From Thermincola carboxydiphila (lineage in GTDB: Bacteria > Bacillota > Thermincolia > Thermincolales > UBA2595), in NCBI GenBank assembly GCA_016841725.1, contig JAENYP010000001.1, positions 422,440-486,439 of the forward strand: a DNA stretch of 64,000 nt, in the 5' to 3' direction. Of this stretch, positions 47,326 to 56,201 are shown piece by piece. The notes under the pieces were generated by a model. It saw nothing but the letters and a program-made list of their open reading frames with translations, searched no databases and was not told the origin of the DNA. Position numbers and translations under genes: made by a program. The stretch's first letter is position 1. Each line of letters begins with the position of its first letter.

Positions 47326-48114
47326 CTAAAAATACCTCTTTATAATCAGGGCAATTCTGCCCTTCCTGGTCTCACCCTTAACCCGGTCTATTTCCATCCT
47401 GCCTCTTCCCGTGATGGAAATCCGGTCACCTTCCTGTACCAGGTAAGCACAATCAGAAATAGCAACCCAGTTGACCCGGACCTTTTCTGCCCTGATCTCA
47501 TCAGCCATTTTGCTTCTGGAGACTCCATAACCTGCCGCGGCTACCGCATCGAGTCTCAGGGAAGAGACTGTGGCAAAGATCTCCTTCGCCTGTTCTTCCG
47601 GCAGCTTTAACTGCTCCCGGGGAACAATTTGGGCCTCAACTCCCAAACGGTTAACCTTTATCAGGTTCACGGCAATGTATTCAATGATATCACTGTCTGC
47701 AATGACCTGAGAGCCACCCTCATATACTAATATGTCCCCGATTTTTTCCCTTTTTATACCAAGTCCGAGGATTGCCCCCAGAAAATCCCGGTGTGCAAGG
47801 TCCCGGAACTTGATATTTCCGGTAATTGATAACAGTCTCAGCCTGTCATCCTGTGTGCTTGCTTCCATATAATCGGGACAAATCACAGCTCTGCGCCTTT
47901 CAGCTTCCTCATAGCCTCCGGCCCATATAAAAGAAATCCCCGGTTCTAAGGCTAAAACCTGTGAAAGCAGTTTTTGCCGGTGCGGGTCATAGAAATCTGT
48001 GACCTCGACGCCGGCAAACTTTATGGCAGATTGTATTTTATCCAATACCCGCGCAATAACTATTCGGTCCTCAGGGTTTGTGCGCTCAAGTATCTCTTTC
48101 CTGTTAACTGTCAA
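47326..48114 (-). CDS. ylmH: YlmH-type RNA-binding S4 domain protein
   Basis: A 262-residue homologue of YlmH, linked to ribosome quality control (it can act with or in place of RqcH) and to the division cluster. It ends in an S4 domain (about 185-250, LRLDAVAAAGYGVSRSKMADEIRAEKVRVNW). TTG start at 48114 without a strong site. The genome also carries rqcH (5394-7148), so both arms of the pathway are present in this window. Confidence 0.9.
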   Translation of the reverse strand: MTVNRKEILERTNPEDRIVIARVLDKIQSAIKFAGVEVTDFYDPHRQKLLSQVLALEPGISFIWAGGYEEAERRRAVICPDYMEASTQDDRLRLLSITGNIKFRDLAHRDFLGAILGLGIKREKIGDILVYEGGSQVIADSDIIEYIAVNLIKVNRLGVEAQIVPREQLKLPEEQAKEIFATVSSLRLDAVAAAGYGVSRSKMADEIRAEKVRVNWVAISDCAYLVQEGDRISITGRGRMEIDRVKGETRKGRIALIIKRYF

Positions 48115-48132
48115 TTCTCTGAACTAAGTATA

Positions 48133-48405
48133 TCAATAAAAGAGCATGAAAATAAGCTGTTTCACCAGGGTACGCGCAAATTCCAGGACCAGGAACAGCA
48201 CAATCGGTGATAAATCAAGACCCCCGACAGGTGGAATCAGTTTGCGGAAAGGAGCCATCAAGGGCTCCGTTATTTCCATGACAAACCGGATTAACGGATG
48301 ATAAGGGTCTATTCTGGTGAACATCGGTATAAAAGACAAAATAATCCGTGCAATAATCAACCACCTGATAACATCAAACATTACATCAACAACCAACCAT
48401 ATCAA
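48133..48405 (-). CDS. yggT: YggT family membrane protein
   Basis: A 90-residue protein with two membrane helices and the family segment TRIDPYHPLIRFVMEITEPLMAPFRKLIPPVGGLDLSPIV. Probably involved in the division or osmotic response; exact role unknown. TTG start at 48405 behind GGGAGG. Between proC and ylmH. Confidence 0.9.
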   Translation of the reverse strand: MIWLVVDVMFDVIRWLIIARIILSFIPMFTRIDPYHPLIRFVMEITEPLMAPFRKLIPPVGGLDLSPIVLFLVLEFARTLVKQLIFMLFY

Positions 48406-48461
48406 AAAAAGAACCTCCCAGCTTGCCCGGTCCGGACCGGTTTATTTGTCAGATAGCTCTG

Positions 48462-49277
48462 TTAATCTTTGCCCAGTTCTCCGGCTCGTTCAGCCGCAGC
48501 CATAATAGCATCCATCAGAGCTGCTCTGACTCCTGCTTTTTCCAAGACATGAAGCCCGGCAATAGTGGTCCCACCCGGTGTGGTAACCATGTCTTTAAGT
48601 ACGGCAGGATGCTTTCCGGTATCTCTGACCATTCCGGCAGCCCCAATAAGGGTCTGAACGGCCAGGGATGCAGCTACATCGCGGGGCAGACCTGCCCTTA
48701 CAGCGCCGTCAACAAGGGCTTCAATAACAAGAAAAACATATGCCGGTCCGCTCCCACTAAGACCCGTAACAGCATTCATAAGGTTTTCCGGCACCCGTAC
48801 TGCCAATCCGGTACATTCCAGTATATTTTTAATCAGTTCCTCCTGCTCTGTGTTAACAGAAGACCCGGGGGTATATGCCGAAGCGCCCTCACCTATCAGA
48901 CATGGCGTATTTGGCATAACTCTGACCACAGGTGTGCCGTCAGGCAGAAGGCCTTCCAGAAACTCAAGGGAAATCCCGGCTGCCACAGAGACATGCAATT
49001 GTCCTACAGGCACACCGGATGCTATCCCGGATAAAACACGGCCCATAATAAAAGGCTTCACTGCATGGATAACCACATCTGTCTTAGCCACCAGATCCCG
49101 GTTGTCCAGTACATAGTTTATTCCGTAAGTATCAGTTAAATACCGGCCCCGCTCACAATTCACGTCACTCGCCCATATATTTGATGCATTTGCAAACTGC
49201 CTTCCCAAGAGGCTTTTGATAAGGGCCTCAGCCATTGCTCCAGCTCCGATAAAACCAATATTCTTTTTAACAGACAT
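48462..49277 (-). CDS. proC: Pyrroline-5-carboxylate reductase
   Basis: Last step of proline synthesis, NAD(P)H-dependent. The 271-residue protein has the nucleotide fold IGFIGAGAMAEAL, VRVMPNTPCLIGEGAS, and the C-terminal TTPGGTTIAGLHVLE. ATG 49277 is better spaced from GGGAGG than the GTG two codons earlier. Insertion of proC in a division cluster is common in Clostridia. Confidence 0.95.
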   Translation of the reverse strand: MSVKKNIGFIGAGAMAEALIKSLLGRQFANASNIWASDVNCERGRYLTDTYGINYVLDNRDLVAKTDVVIHAVKPFIMGRVLSGIASGVPVGQLHVSVAAGISLEFLEGLLPDGTPVVRVMPNTPCLIGEGASAYTPGSSVNTEQEELIKNILECTGLAVRVPENLMNAVTGLSGSGPAYVFLVIEALVDGAVRAGLPRDVAASLAVQTLIGAAGMVRDTGKHPAVLKDMVTTPGGTTIAGLHVLEKAGVRAALMDAIMAAAERAGELGKD

Positions 49278-49292
49278 AATCACGGCCTCCCG

Positions 49293-49739
49293 TTAGCGAA
49301 CCCAGGTGAACAGGCCCTTTTCCTTGTCTTTTTCCTTTTCGGCGTTCTTTGCTTCACTGGCAATATCCATGTTGCTGGGAACAAACAGGAATATCCCATT
49401 CCCCACTTTCTGGGTACTTCCATTCAGGGCATATGTAGTCCCACTGATAAAATCAACAACCCTTTTCGCCAGTTCCTTATCAGCTTCTTCCAGGTTAACT
49501 ATAACAGGCCTTCTGGTCTTCAGGTTATCAGCAATGTTCTGGCAGTCTTCGAAGACTTTGGGTTCACAAACGACTACCTTGATGTTCTTCTGGGTATGAA
49601 GACTAAAAATATTGCTGTTTTTCTTTTTCTTTGCCGATGGGTCATCTTCAGCAACCATGGTTTCCTCATCTTCGAGGATTTCCACTTCCTCTTCTTCAAA
49701 GCCCATAAACCCGAGAACCTTGTCCATAATCCTGCTCAT
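49293..49739 (-). CDS. sepF: SepF cell division protein
   Basis: FtsZ-ring membrane tether. The 148-residue protein has an N-terminal amphipathic helix (MSRIMDKVLGFMGF), an acidic linker, and the C-terminal SepF domain (about 55-135, VVCEPKVFEDCQNIADNLKTRRPVIVNLE). Located between yggS and proC as expected. Confidence 0.95.
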   Translation of the reverse strand: MSRIMDKVLGFMGFEEEEVEILEDEETMVAEDDPSAKKKKNSNIFSLHTQKNIKVVVCEPKVFEDCQNIADNLKTRRPVIVNLEEADKELAKRVVDFISGTTYALNGSTQKVGNGIFLFVPSNMDIASEAKNAEKEKDKEKGLFTWVR

Positions 49740-49775
49740 TCCGACTTCCCCCTTTTCGTTTTGATAACCGCCTTC

Positions 49776-50465
49776 TTATTTTCTTGTGCCAAAAATTGCG
49801 CTGCCAATCCGGACAAGGGTCGCCCCTTCCTCAATGGCAACTATATAATCATTGGACATTCCCATTGAAAGGTGCCGCATATCCACACCCGGAAGGTCCA
49901 TTTTTTTCACATTCTCTGCAAGTTTCCTCAGTTCACGGAACACCGGCCTGATTTCTCCAGGATCTGAAACATAGGGGCCTATAGTCATCAGCCCTTTAAT
50001 CCTGATTCCCTGAAGCTGCGCTGCAGCTTCAACAAAATCAATAACCTGGTTAGCTTTGATACCGTGTTTTTTGGGGTCCTCGGCAATATTAACCTGAACC
50101 AGCACATCCATTATTCTGCCCATTGAGTTCATCCGCCTGTCAATTTCTTCTGCCAGGGCAGCACTGTCAAGGGAATGAATCAAGGAAACCTTGTCAGTAA
50201 TATATTTTACCTTGTTTCGCTGCAGGTGTCCAATAAGATGCCATTCCGCCCCCTCTACAAGCGGGTACTTAGCAATAAGCTCCTGAACCCTGTTTTCTCC
50301 CAAAATACGCAGCCCGGCAGATACCGCTTCCCTGACATTTTCCGCCGGCACTGTTTTGGTTACAGCCACTATCCCAATTTCTGCAGCATCCCGTCCGGAT
50401 CTCGCTGCAGCCTGCCTGATATCACCTAAAACATGATTAATATTTAAGCTTAAATTAACATCCAA
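49776..50465 (-). CDS. yggS: YggS family PLP homeostasis protein
   Basis: PLP-binding carrier protein (229 residues) controlling free pyridoxal phosphate. Has IVAVTKTVPAENVREAV with the PLP lysine, LGENRVQE, HLIGHLQRNK and LSMGMSNDY. TTG start at 50465 (MDVNLSLNI) with GGGTGG upstream. Immediately upstream of sepF. Confidence 0.94.
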   Translation of the reverse strand: MDVNLSLNINHVLGDIRQAAARSGRDAAEIGIVAVTKTVPAENVREAVSAGLRILGENRVQELIAKYPLVEGAEWHLIGHLQRNKVKYITDKVSLIHSLDSAALAEEIDRRMNSMGRIMDVLVQVNIAEDPKKHGIKANQVIDFVEAAAQLQGIRIKGLMTIGPYVSDPGEIRPVFRELRKLAENVKKMDLPGVDMRHLSMGMSNDYIVAIEEGATLVRIGSAIFGTRK

Positions 50466-50516
50466 AAAAGCGCACCACCCTTGTAGTAACCCGGGAACGT
50501 CGGTATATACCGGTAT

Positions 50517-51506
50517 TTAGGGCAGCTTTATCTGAAATCCCTCTTTAACATATTGGGGATTAAGGACTACTTTCAGGTCTGCTGTGACACCATTAATCAC
50601 TACTTTGTCACCGATCCTGCCCTGGATTTCAATACCTTTCCACCTTACCCGCTCCTTGTAAACTGTAAAAATCCCATCCTGTCCTTCCTTGCGGACGATG
50701 GCTCCGTCAGGTATGAAGAATCCCTCATACCTCTCGGTTATTACTTTAAACTCAACGGTTCTTGGAGCTATCATGTTATTGGCATAACTGCTCAAGCTTA
50801 GCAGCAGCCTGTCGGAACTGCCTCCGAAATTCTTTTCAGACAGCACAGCACGGGAAACATCTTTTTCATCAGAACCTAAAGAAAGCAAAACAGTACTGCC
50901 TTTTTCCATATCCGCTAACTTTACTTTATCAGAGACATCTGTAATAACAAACAGGGGTTCCAGGTTGTTGACTATTTTAAATACCGGTTTCCCTGCCTCA
51001 ACCTGGTTCCCCGGCAGAACCTGTTTCACCTCTGCCTGTAGTGTTTGGACTTTTTCCAAATCCAATTCATCAATGTTCTTCCTTGAATAAACTTCTTCCA
51101 GGCCATCCAGATGATAGCTGACTATACCGGCCCGGGGCGCTGTAATATTATGTACCTTTTCCCCTGAATGGCTGTCCAGTGATACGGCCACCACCTGAGC
51201 CACTACCTGACCCACCCGGACACGCTCCCCTCCCGGGACAATCACCTTCAACAAGCCTGCCTTGGGCGCAGTTACCGGTATCTCGTCCCTGACGAGAATT
51301 CCCTGTACCGGAACAGCTGCCTGCACAATACCCCTGCTGACCATCTCAACTTTGGCCAGGCGGGCCACTACGAGGTCATGAACGAAATTGTACGTTAAAT
51401 AAATGAGATATACCGATATAAATATCAATACTAACTTGCGCAGCGCTCTGCCTGGATTTCTGCGAACTCGAACCCTTACTTCTGCCTCGTTCTTCGCTGT
51501 CTGCAT
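50517..51506 (-). CDS. HlyD-like membrane-anchored periplasmic adaptor-type protein
   Basis: A 329-residue protein with an Arg-rich N-terminus, one membrane helix (about 23-43, LRKLVLIFISVYLIYLTYNFV) and HlyD/biotinyl-lipoyl-like beta domains (TAPRAGIVSYHLDGLEE). No exporter partner is adjacent. A similar gene precedes yggS-sepF in other clostridial division clusters, as far as I recall, so a role at the septum is possible. First gene of the cluster. Confidence 0.82.
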   Translation of the reverse strand: MQTAKNEAEVRVRVRRNPGRALRKLVLIFISVYLIYLTYNFVHDLVVARLAKVEMVSRGIVQAAVPVQGILVRDEIPVTAPKAGLLKVIVPGGERVRVGQVVAQVVAVSLDSHSGEKVHNITAPRAGIVSYHLDGLEEVYSRKNIDELDLEKVQTLQAEVKQVLPGNQVEAGKPVFKIVNNLEPLFVITDVSDKVKLADMEKGSTVLLSLGSDEKDVSRAVLSEKNFGGSSDRLLLSLSSYANNMIAPRTVEFKVITERYEGFFIPDGAIVRKEGQDGIFTVYKERVRWKGIEIQGRIGDKVVINGVTADLKVVLNPQYVKEGFQIKLP

Positions 51507-51619
51507 AAATTATCGTCCTTCCCCGGTTCAAGCCTATAACAGGAAATATATTCTACATTTGGCACAATAACTCCTGCTATTGCAGAAAATTTGGGCACAT
51601 GTATGCAGCAAAAATCAAA

Positions 51620-51674
51620 AAGGGGTAGATGTATTCCTCAAGCGGGCTTCGCCGTCAGGAACACCTCTACCCTT
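51620..51674 (-). repeat. Palindromic repeat family P2, copy 2 (also terminator-like)
   Basis: A 55-bp hairpin: aggggtagatgtattcct with aggaacacctctaccctt. On the minus strand it is followed by a T-run (TTTTTGATTTTT) and lies 27 bp after the phoU stop, so it may serve as the phoU terminator. Confidence 0.75.
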
Positions 51675-51700
51675 ATTCATATTATAATCGAAGGCATCAT

Positions 51701-52363
51701 TTAATCATTTAAGTCGGGACGTTCCCCGGTAACCAGATATATCACCCGTTCCCCAATATTTGTGGCATGGTCTGCAATTCTCTCGATATACCTCCCTACA
51801 AACAGAAGGTAAGTTGCCTGGGTAATAGTCTTGGGGTCTTCCATCATATATGTCAGCAGCTCCCTGAAAATCTGCGAATATATATGATCTACTTCATCGT
51901 CCTTTTCATTAAGTGTGCTCGCCAGCTCGACATCACCTTTAACATAAGCATCCAGCCCATCCTTTACCATCTGCTGGGTCAGGGCCGCCATCCTGGGTAT
52001 ATCCACCAGTGGTTTAATCAGAGGCTGTCCGGCAAGCGTTTTGGTGACTTTGGCAATATCTTTGGCATGGTCTGCCATTCTCTCAAGATCTGTAATGATT
52101 TTAAAACCGGTGCTGATTTTTCGCAGGTCCTTAGCCATTGGCTGCTGTGTGGCAATAAGTTTGAGACACTCTTGCTCTATTTCAAGTTCCATCTGGTCAA
52201 TTATTTTGTCGCCCTTAATAACACTGTCAGCAAGGTTTACATCCTGTACTGCCAGGGAATGAACGGCATTGTAAATCGCCCGTTCTACGAGGCTGCCCAT
52301 CCGCAGGATTTCCTGCTGTAATTCTTCAAGGGCCCGGTCGAATGATTGGCGTGGAGAACTCAT
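51701..52363 (-). CDS. phoU: Phosphate signalling protein PhoU
   Basis: Negative regulator joining the Pst transporter to the PhoR kinase. The 220-residue protein has the two PhoU repeats, each with an E/D-rich motif: KDLRKISTGFKIITDLERMADHAKDIAK and RYIERIADHATNIGERVIYL. It follows pstB after 72 bp. PstS, PstC and PstA are not in the window. Confidence 0.94.
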   Translation of the reverse strand: MSSPRQSFDRALEELQQEILRMGSLVERAIYNAVHSLAVQDVNLADSVIKGDKIIDQMELEIEQECLKLIATQQPMAKDLRKISTGFKIITDLERMADHAKDIAKVTKTLAGQPLIKPLVDIPRMAALTQQMVKDGLDAYVKGDVELASTLNEKDDEVDHIYSQIFRELLTYMMEDPKTITQATYLLFVGRYIERIADHATNIGERVIYLVTGERPDLND

Positions 52364-52435
52364 AAGTTGACTCCCCCTTCTTTATGTTTTGTAATAAATA
52401 TTCTACAGCAATTCCCGCAGTTTTCCAATAATATT

Positions 52436-53191
52436 TTAACCAAACCGGCCGGTAATATAATCCTCTGTCCGCTTATCTACCGGTGTTGTAAAAATATTTT
52501 CGGTAACCCCAAATTCAACCATATCCCCGGTCAGGAAAAAGGCTGTATAATCCGAAACCCTTGCAGCCTGCTGCATATTGTGGGTAACAATTATAATAGT
52601 ATATTTCTTCTTAAGCTCAGCCATTAATTCCTCTATCTTAAGTGTGGAAATAGGGTCAAGGGCAGAGGACGGCTCATCCATCAGCAGAACTTCCGGTTCG
52701 ACTGCCAAAAGACGGGCGATACAGAGCCTCTGCTGCTGGCCGCCCGACAGTCCCAGGGCGGGTTTTTTCAGTCTGTCACTGACCTCATCCCACAGGGCAG
52801 AGTCCTTAAGACTTTTTTCCACTATTTCATCAAGCCTCTTTTTATCTTTCAGGCCGTGAATCCTCGGTCCGTAGGCCACATTATCATAAATTGACATGGG
52901 GAAGGGGTTTGGCCTCTGAAAAACCATGCCAATCCTTTTACGTAAATTAACCACATCAATTTCGGAGCCAAAAATGTCAGCCCCATCCAATTCAACCTCT
53001 CCCTCAATACGGACATTGTTAATAAGGTCATTCATCCGGTTTAAGGTACGCAGAAAAGTGGATTTTCCACATCCCGAGGGGCCTATTAAAGCTGTAACCA
53101 TGTTTTCCTGGATGTCCATATTAACTTTCTTTAATGCATGGAATTCACCATAATAAAGTTCCAGGTCTCTTACCATGATTTTTGAAGGCAT
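52436..53191 (-). CDS. pstB: Phosphate ABC transporter ATP-binding protein
   Basis: ATPase of the Pst phosphate importer. The 251-residue protein has Walker [10 protein letters not shown], the signature [10 protein letters not shown] and Walker [14 protein letters not shown] PhoP box lies just upstream. The membrane subunits are missing from this locus; the gene upstream is a phosphoesterase, not pstA. Confidence 0.95.
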   Translation of the reverse strand: MPSKIMVRDLELYYGEFHALKKVNMDIQENMVTALIGPSGCGKSTFLRTLNRMNDLINNVRIEGEVELDGADIFGSEIDVVNLRKRIGMVFQRPNPFPMSIYDNVAYGPRIHGLKDKKRLDEIVEKSLKDSALWDEVSDRLKKPALGLSGGQQQRLCIARLLAVEPEVLLMDEPSSALDPISTLKIEELMAELKKKYTIIIVTHNMQQAARVSDYTAFFLTGDMVEFGVTENIFTTPVDKRTEDYITGRFG

Positions 53192-53254
53192 ACTAAGCGC
53201 TTCCTCCCATCAAAACCTGCACAGGGCAAATTAATTAAAAGCCGAGTTTACTAT

Positions 53255-53303
53255 ATCATACAATCTTTAGTAAAATGTTATTAGATTGTTAAGTTTGTGT
53301 TAA
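53255..53303 (-). promoter_or_regulatory. PhoP/PhoB box and promoter of pstB-phoU
   Basis: On the minus strand three hexamers TTAACA, TTAACA and ATAACA repeat every 11 bp (53298-53303, 53287-53292, 53276-53281), followed 15 nt later by TATGAT (53255-53260). This matches the Bacillus PhoP box (TT.ACA with 4-6 nt spacers) placed at the -35 region. Confidence 0.85.
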
Positions 53304-53319
53304 AACACTGCAGCAGGTG

Positions 53320-54036
53320 TCAGGCCTTTCCGGTCCTGATAATATCGATCAGTCCCTCTGGCATACCCCTCTCCGCCATTGCCTTGGCAGTGGATGCGGC
53401 ATCATATTCCACAAAGATAATTTCAGCCCTGCTGTTGCCGTTTACTTCAATTACAGTATATGAGGCCCTGGGGTCTCCATGTTTGGGTTTTCCGACACTC
53501 CCGGCATTTACCAGCAGCTTCCCACCTGCCGGTCTGGTGAACGGAATATGTGTATGGCCGCATACAAGGATATCTGCAGTACATTCCATAAGGACACTGT
53601 TGACCTCCTTATCCGAAAGGCTCTCATAGAGGTATTCGTTCAACTTCCGCGGGCTTCCATGTACAATCCTGATGCCGGCGTTTTCAGTCCCCATGTCAAT
53701 CCCAAAGGGCAGCTGCTTTAAATAAAGTTTATTCTCTGCAGTGACATTTTCTGAGGTCCACTGAACTGAGAAGGCGCCTATTAGGGCAGCTTCCTCATCC
53801 TTGTAATCACACCCGCATACCAGCCTGGAGTTGCCAATTGTGTCATCATAATTTCCCATTACACTGGGAATTTTTCTTTCCCGAAGCAATTGGATAACCT
53901 CATTGGGAAACGGTCCATAACCGACAATATCCCCGGCACAGCAAATGGTATCCACCCCTCTTTTTTCAATGTCAGCCAATACCTTTTTAAGAGCCTCCAG
54001 GTTACCGTGGATATCGGAAATAACAGCAAGCCTCAT
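53320..54036 (-). CDS. Metallophosphoesterase (YfcE/MJ0936-type)
   Basis: A 238-residue calcineurin-like phosphoesterase. Metal motifs: VISDIHGNLEAL, CAGDIVGYGPFP, MGNYDDTI, RIVHGSPRK and VCGHTHIPF. Small soluble phosphodiesterase family; substrate unknown. It lies upstream of the pstB promoter on the same strand. Confidence 0.88.
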   Translation of the reverse strand: MRLAVISDIHGNLEALKKVLADIEKRGVDTICCAGDIVGYGPFPNEVIQLLRERKIPSVMGNYDDTIGNSRLVCGCDYKDEEAALIGAFSVQWTSENVTAENKLYLKQLPFGIDMGTENAGIRIVHGSPRKLNEYLYESLSDKEVNSVLMECTADILVCGHTHIPFTRPAGGKLLVNAGSVGKPKHGDPRASYTVIEVNGNSRAEIIFVEYDAASTAKAMAERGMPEGLIDIIRTGKA

Positions 54037-54231
54037 GAAAAGTCACCCCCAATAAATGATTTAGATAATAGTTCGTGATAAATAATAGATTCCCTTTTTT
54101 CGCGTTATTTTAACATATTAGGCAATATTTGCTCCACAAATACTAATTAAAGTTGAAATTATCGCAAAATACCCTTATAATTTTAAATGAGCATTATAAA
54201 ATTATGTCTTGTTGGAACGGTGGGACATTAT

Positions 54232-54831
54232 ATGAAGAAGCTAAAATCAAACGAATCTGCTGCTGTAGAAGAACTTGCCCTGGGAGATAAGCTAAGAGCG
54301 CTGAGAGAAGACCGTAAACTTACCCTCAAGGAGATGGGTGATTTTACGGGCCTGTCGTTCACTTACCTGAGTGAAATTGAACGTGGTACTGTCTGCCCCT
54401 CTGTAGAAACCATCAGATCCCTGTCTCAGTTTTTTGATATACCTGTCAGCATGCTGGTAAACAGCCAGAAAACCAGCAGTCTTCCGACTAAACTTCAGTA
54501 TATAAGGAAATTAAAGAGCTTATCCCAAAAGGATTTGGCACAAAAAGCAGGGGTTTCCCCAGGACTGGTGGCTCAATTGGAACTCGGCAAGGTAAACGCG
54601 TCCCTGAAGACGGTCAACAAACTGGCAGATGCCCTGAATATATCTGTCTGCTACCTGATAATGGACCAACAGGAAATTGACGGAGTAATGGCCGGAATCA
54701 GCCCAACACTAAGGAACATGCTGCAGGATCCCAAAATTCAGGCCGTTATAGGTTCAATATGCACTTTAGATGAAGACCAGTTAAAACTTGTACTGAATTT
54801 TATTAATATGGTTAAAAACCCCACATTTTAA
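54232..54831 (+). CDS. Double-HTH XRE family transcriptional regulator
   Basis: A 199-residue regulator with two Cro/C1-type helix-turn-helix domains (about 15-70, LRALREDRKLTLKEMGDFTGLSFTYLSEIERG; and about 85-140, LQYIRKLKSLSQKDLAQKAGVSPGLVAQLELG), then a short C-terminal helix region. Two XRE domains in one chain is less usual and suggests binding to paired half sites without dimerising, which is inference. Start chosen at ATG 54232; the frame is open from 54187, and neither start has a strong site. Upstream of the rhodanese gene. Confidence 0.8.
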   Translation: MKKLKSNESAAVEELALGDKLRALREDRKLTLKEMGDFTGLSFTYLSEIERGTVCPSVETIRSLSQFFDIPVSMLVNSQKTSSLPTKLQYIRKLKSLSQKDLAQKAGVSPGLVAQLELGKVNASLKTVNKLADALNISVCYLIMDQQEIDGVMAGISPTLRNMLQDPKIQAVIGSICTLDEDQLKLVLNFINMVKNPTF

Positions 54832-55088
54832 GCAGCAATTATTGAATTCAAATTAAAAGATGTTGTCAGCAGCGGGAAACGTGATGTTTTCTAAGGGCTG
54901 ATGGCATTGTTTTTTTTATGGTCAATTTTTTAACTTTTTAATGGTCATTTGCTCAAAAAAAAGAGGAAATAGATGGTTACATGTCGAAATTTGTATCTAT
55001 ATTTGGGTTTTAAACCCAAACCGTTATTATTTACATATATCAAGTTAAACATGCAGAGTGATAAAAAACTAATAAAGGGGGGAAGTTT
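54832..55088. other. Intergenic region before the rhodanese-chemoreceptor pair
   Basis: About 260 AT-rich bases with no gene. They include an inverted repeat, TTTGGGTTT-T-AAACCCAAA (55002-55020), placed about 70 bp before the start codon, a possible operator. A good ribosome binding site (AAAGGGGGGAAG) precedes the next gene. Confidence 0.6.
55002..55020. promoter_or_regulatory. Inverted repeat, candidate operator
   Basis: Nine-bp arms TTTGGGTTT and AAACCCAAA around a single T, between the double-HTH regulator and the rhodanese gene. Binding by the adjacent XRE protein is a guess. Confidence 0.45.
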
Positions 55089-56159
55089 ATGTTTAACCGA
55101 AAAAAACCTTTGTGGCTTTTGACAATAGTTAGTCTTATATTAGTCATGATGGTTACCCTGACAGGGTGCAGCAGTGATGATGACGAGCTGGTCCTCAGGT
55201 ACATTGCGGACGAATTGGACTCAGCCGAAACCACAGCCCCTAAAGACGGTGAAAATGCCGGGTCCGGTGAAGCTGCCCAAATAATTGCAGTAACCAACAA
55301 TTACCTTAATACAGGAAAGGCGCCGACCATTTCTGTCGAAGACGTCTACAATAATGTTATCCTGGGAAAAGATTCCGGCTATCAAATTGTGAGTATCCGC
55401 AAGCCGGAACACTACGCCCTGGGACACCTTCAGGGGGCACTTAATGTACAGTTCGGGCAGATTTATAAAAAAGAAAATCTCGATAAACTTGATAAAAACA
55501 AGAAGATTGTCGTAGTCTGCTATACAGGACATACTGCCAGCCAGGCAGCCATGTTCCTGAATCAGCTCGGCTATGAAGCCTATGCCATGAAATTCAGTAT
55601 GATGGGCTGGACCACTGACAGCAGCATTCTCGCCCAAAATCCTTTCACCAAAGCTGCAGACTATCCGGTAGAAACAAAAATTAATGCCGCCGAACCCATC
55701 AATGACCTTCCTGCATTCAGCACCGGGTTAGAGGATGCCGCAGCAATCATTGCAGCCCGTACAGAAGCATACCTGACAACAGGCAGGGCTCCAACCATCT
55801 CGGTGGAAGACGTTTATAACAATGCTATGGTTAACAAAGACCCCGGATATTTCCTTCTCAGCATACGTAAACCTGAAGACTATGCCAAAGGTCATGTCCC
55901 CGGCGCTGTAAACATACCTTTTGCCCAGCTTGCCAAAGAAGAAAGCCTGAAAAAACTGCCGCCAGACAAAAAAATTGTCGTTATCTGTTATACAGGCCAT
56001 ACCGCTAGTTATGCAACAATGTTCCTCAATCAGCTGGGGTATGAAGCCTATGCCATGAAATTCGGTATGATGGGCTGGACTTCTGACACTAATGTCCTGG
56101 CTCTTACGCCGTTCACAGGGGCACCCGGTTACCCCACTGTTTCAGGCCCCAACCCTTAA
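55089..56159 (+). CDS. Lipoprotein with two rhodanese-like domains
   Basis: A 356-residue exported lipoprotein. Signal peptide with the lipobox LTGC (Cys 27). Two rhodanese domains (about 75-195 and 215-335) that are near copies: both carry APTISVEDVYNN and active-site loop CYTGHTAS, and end YEAYAMKFxMMGWT. The catalytic cysteine is present in both loops, so sulfur transfer outside the membrane is plausible. Its gene precedes a chemoreceptor by 42 bp. Related tandem rhodanese lipoproteins occur in sulfur-metabolising anaerobes; the physiological donor is unknown. Confidence 0.88.
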   Translation: MFNRKKPLWLLTIVSLILVMMVTLTGCSSDDDELVLRYIADELDSAETTAPKDGENAGSGEAAQIIAVTNNYLNTGKAPTISVEDVYNNVILGKDSGYQIVSIRKPEHYALGHLQGALNVQFGQIYKKENLDKLDKNKKIVVVCYTGHTASQAAMFLNQLGYEAYAMKFSMMGWTTDSSILAQNPFTKAADYPVETKINAAEPINDLPAFSTGLEDAAAIIAARTEAYLTTGRAPTISVEDVYNNAMVNKDPGYFLLSIRKPEDYAKGHVPGAVNIPFAQLAKEESLKKLPPDKKIVVICYTGHTASYATMFLNQLGYEAYAMKFGMMGWTSDTNVLALTPFTGAPGYPTVSGPNP

Positions 56160-56201
56160 TCAGTGCAGATTACCTTGAAAGAACAATTATCTGGGAGGTG
56201 A

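Noticed and set aside
50517..51506. Drug-efflux HlyD subunit
   Set aside because: No ABC or MFS partner is adjacent and the gene heads a division cluster, so only the fold is reported.
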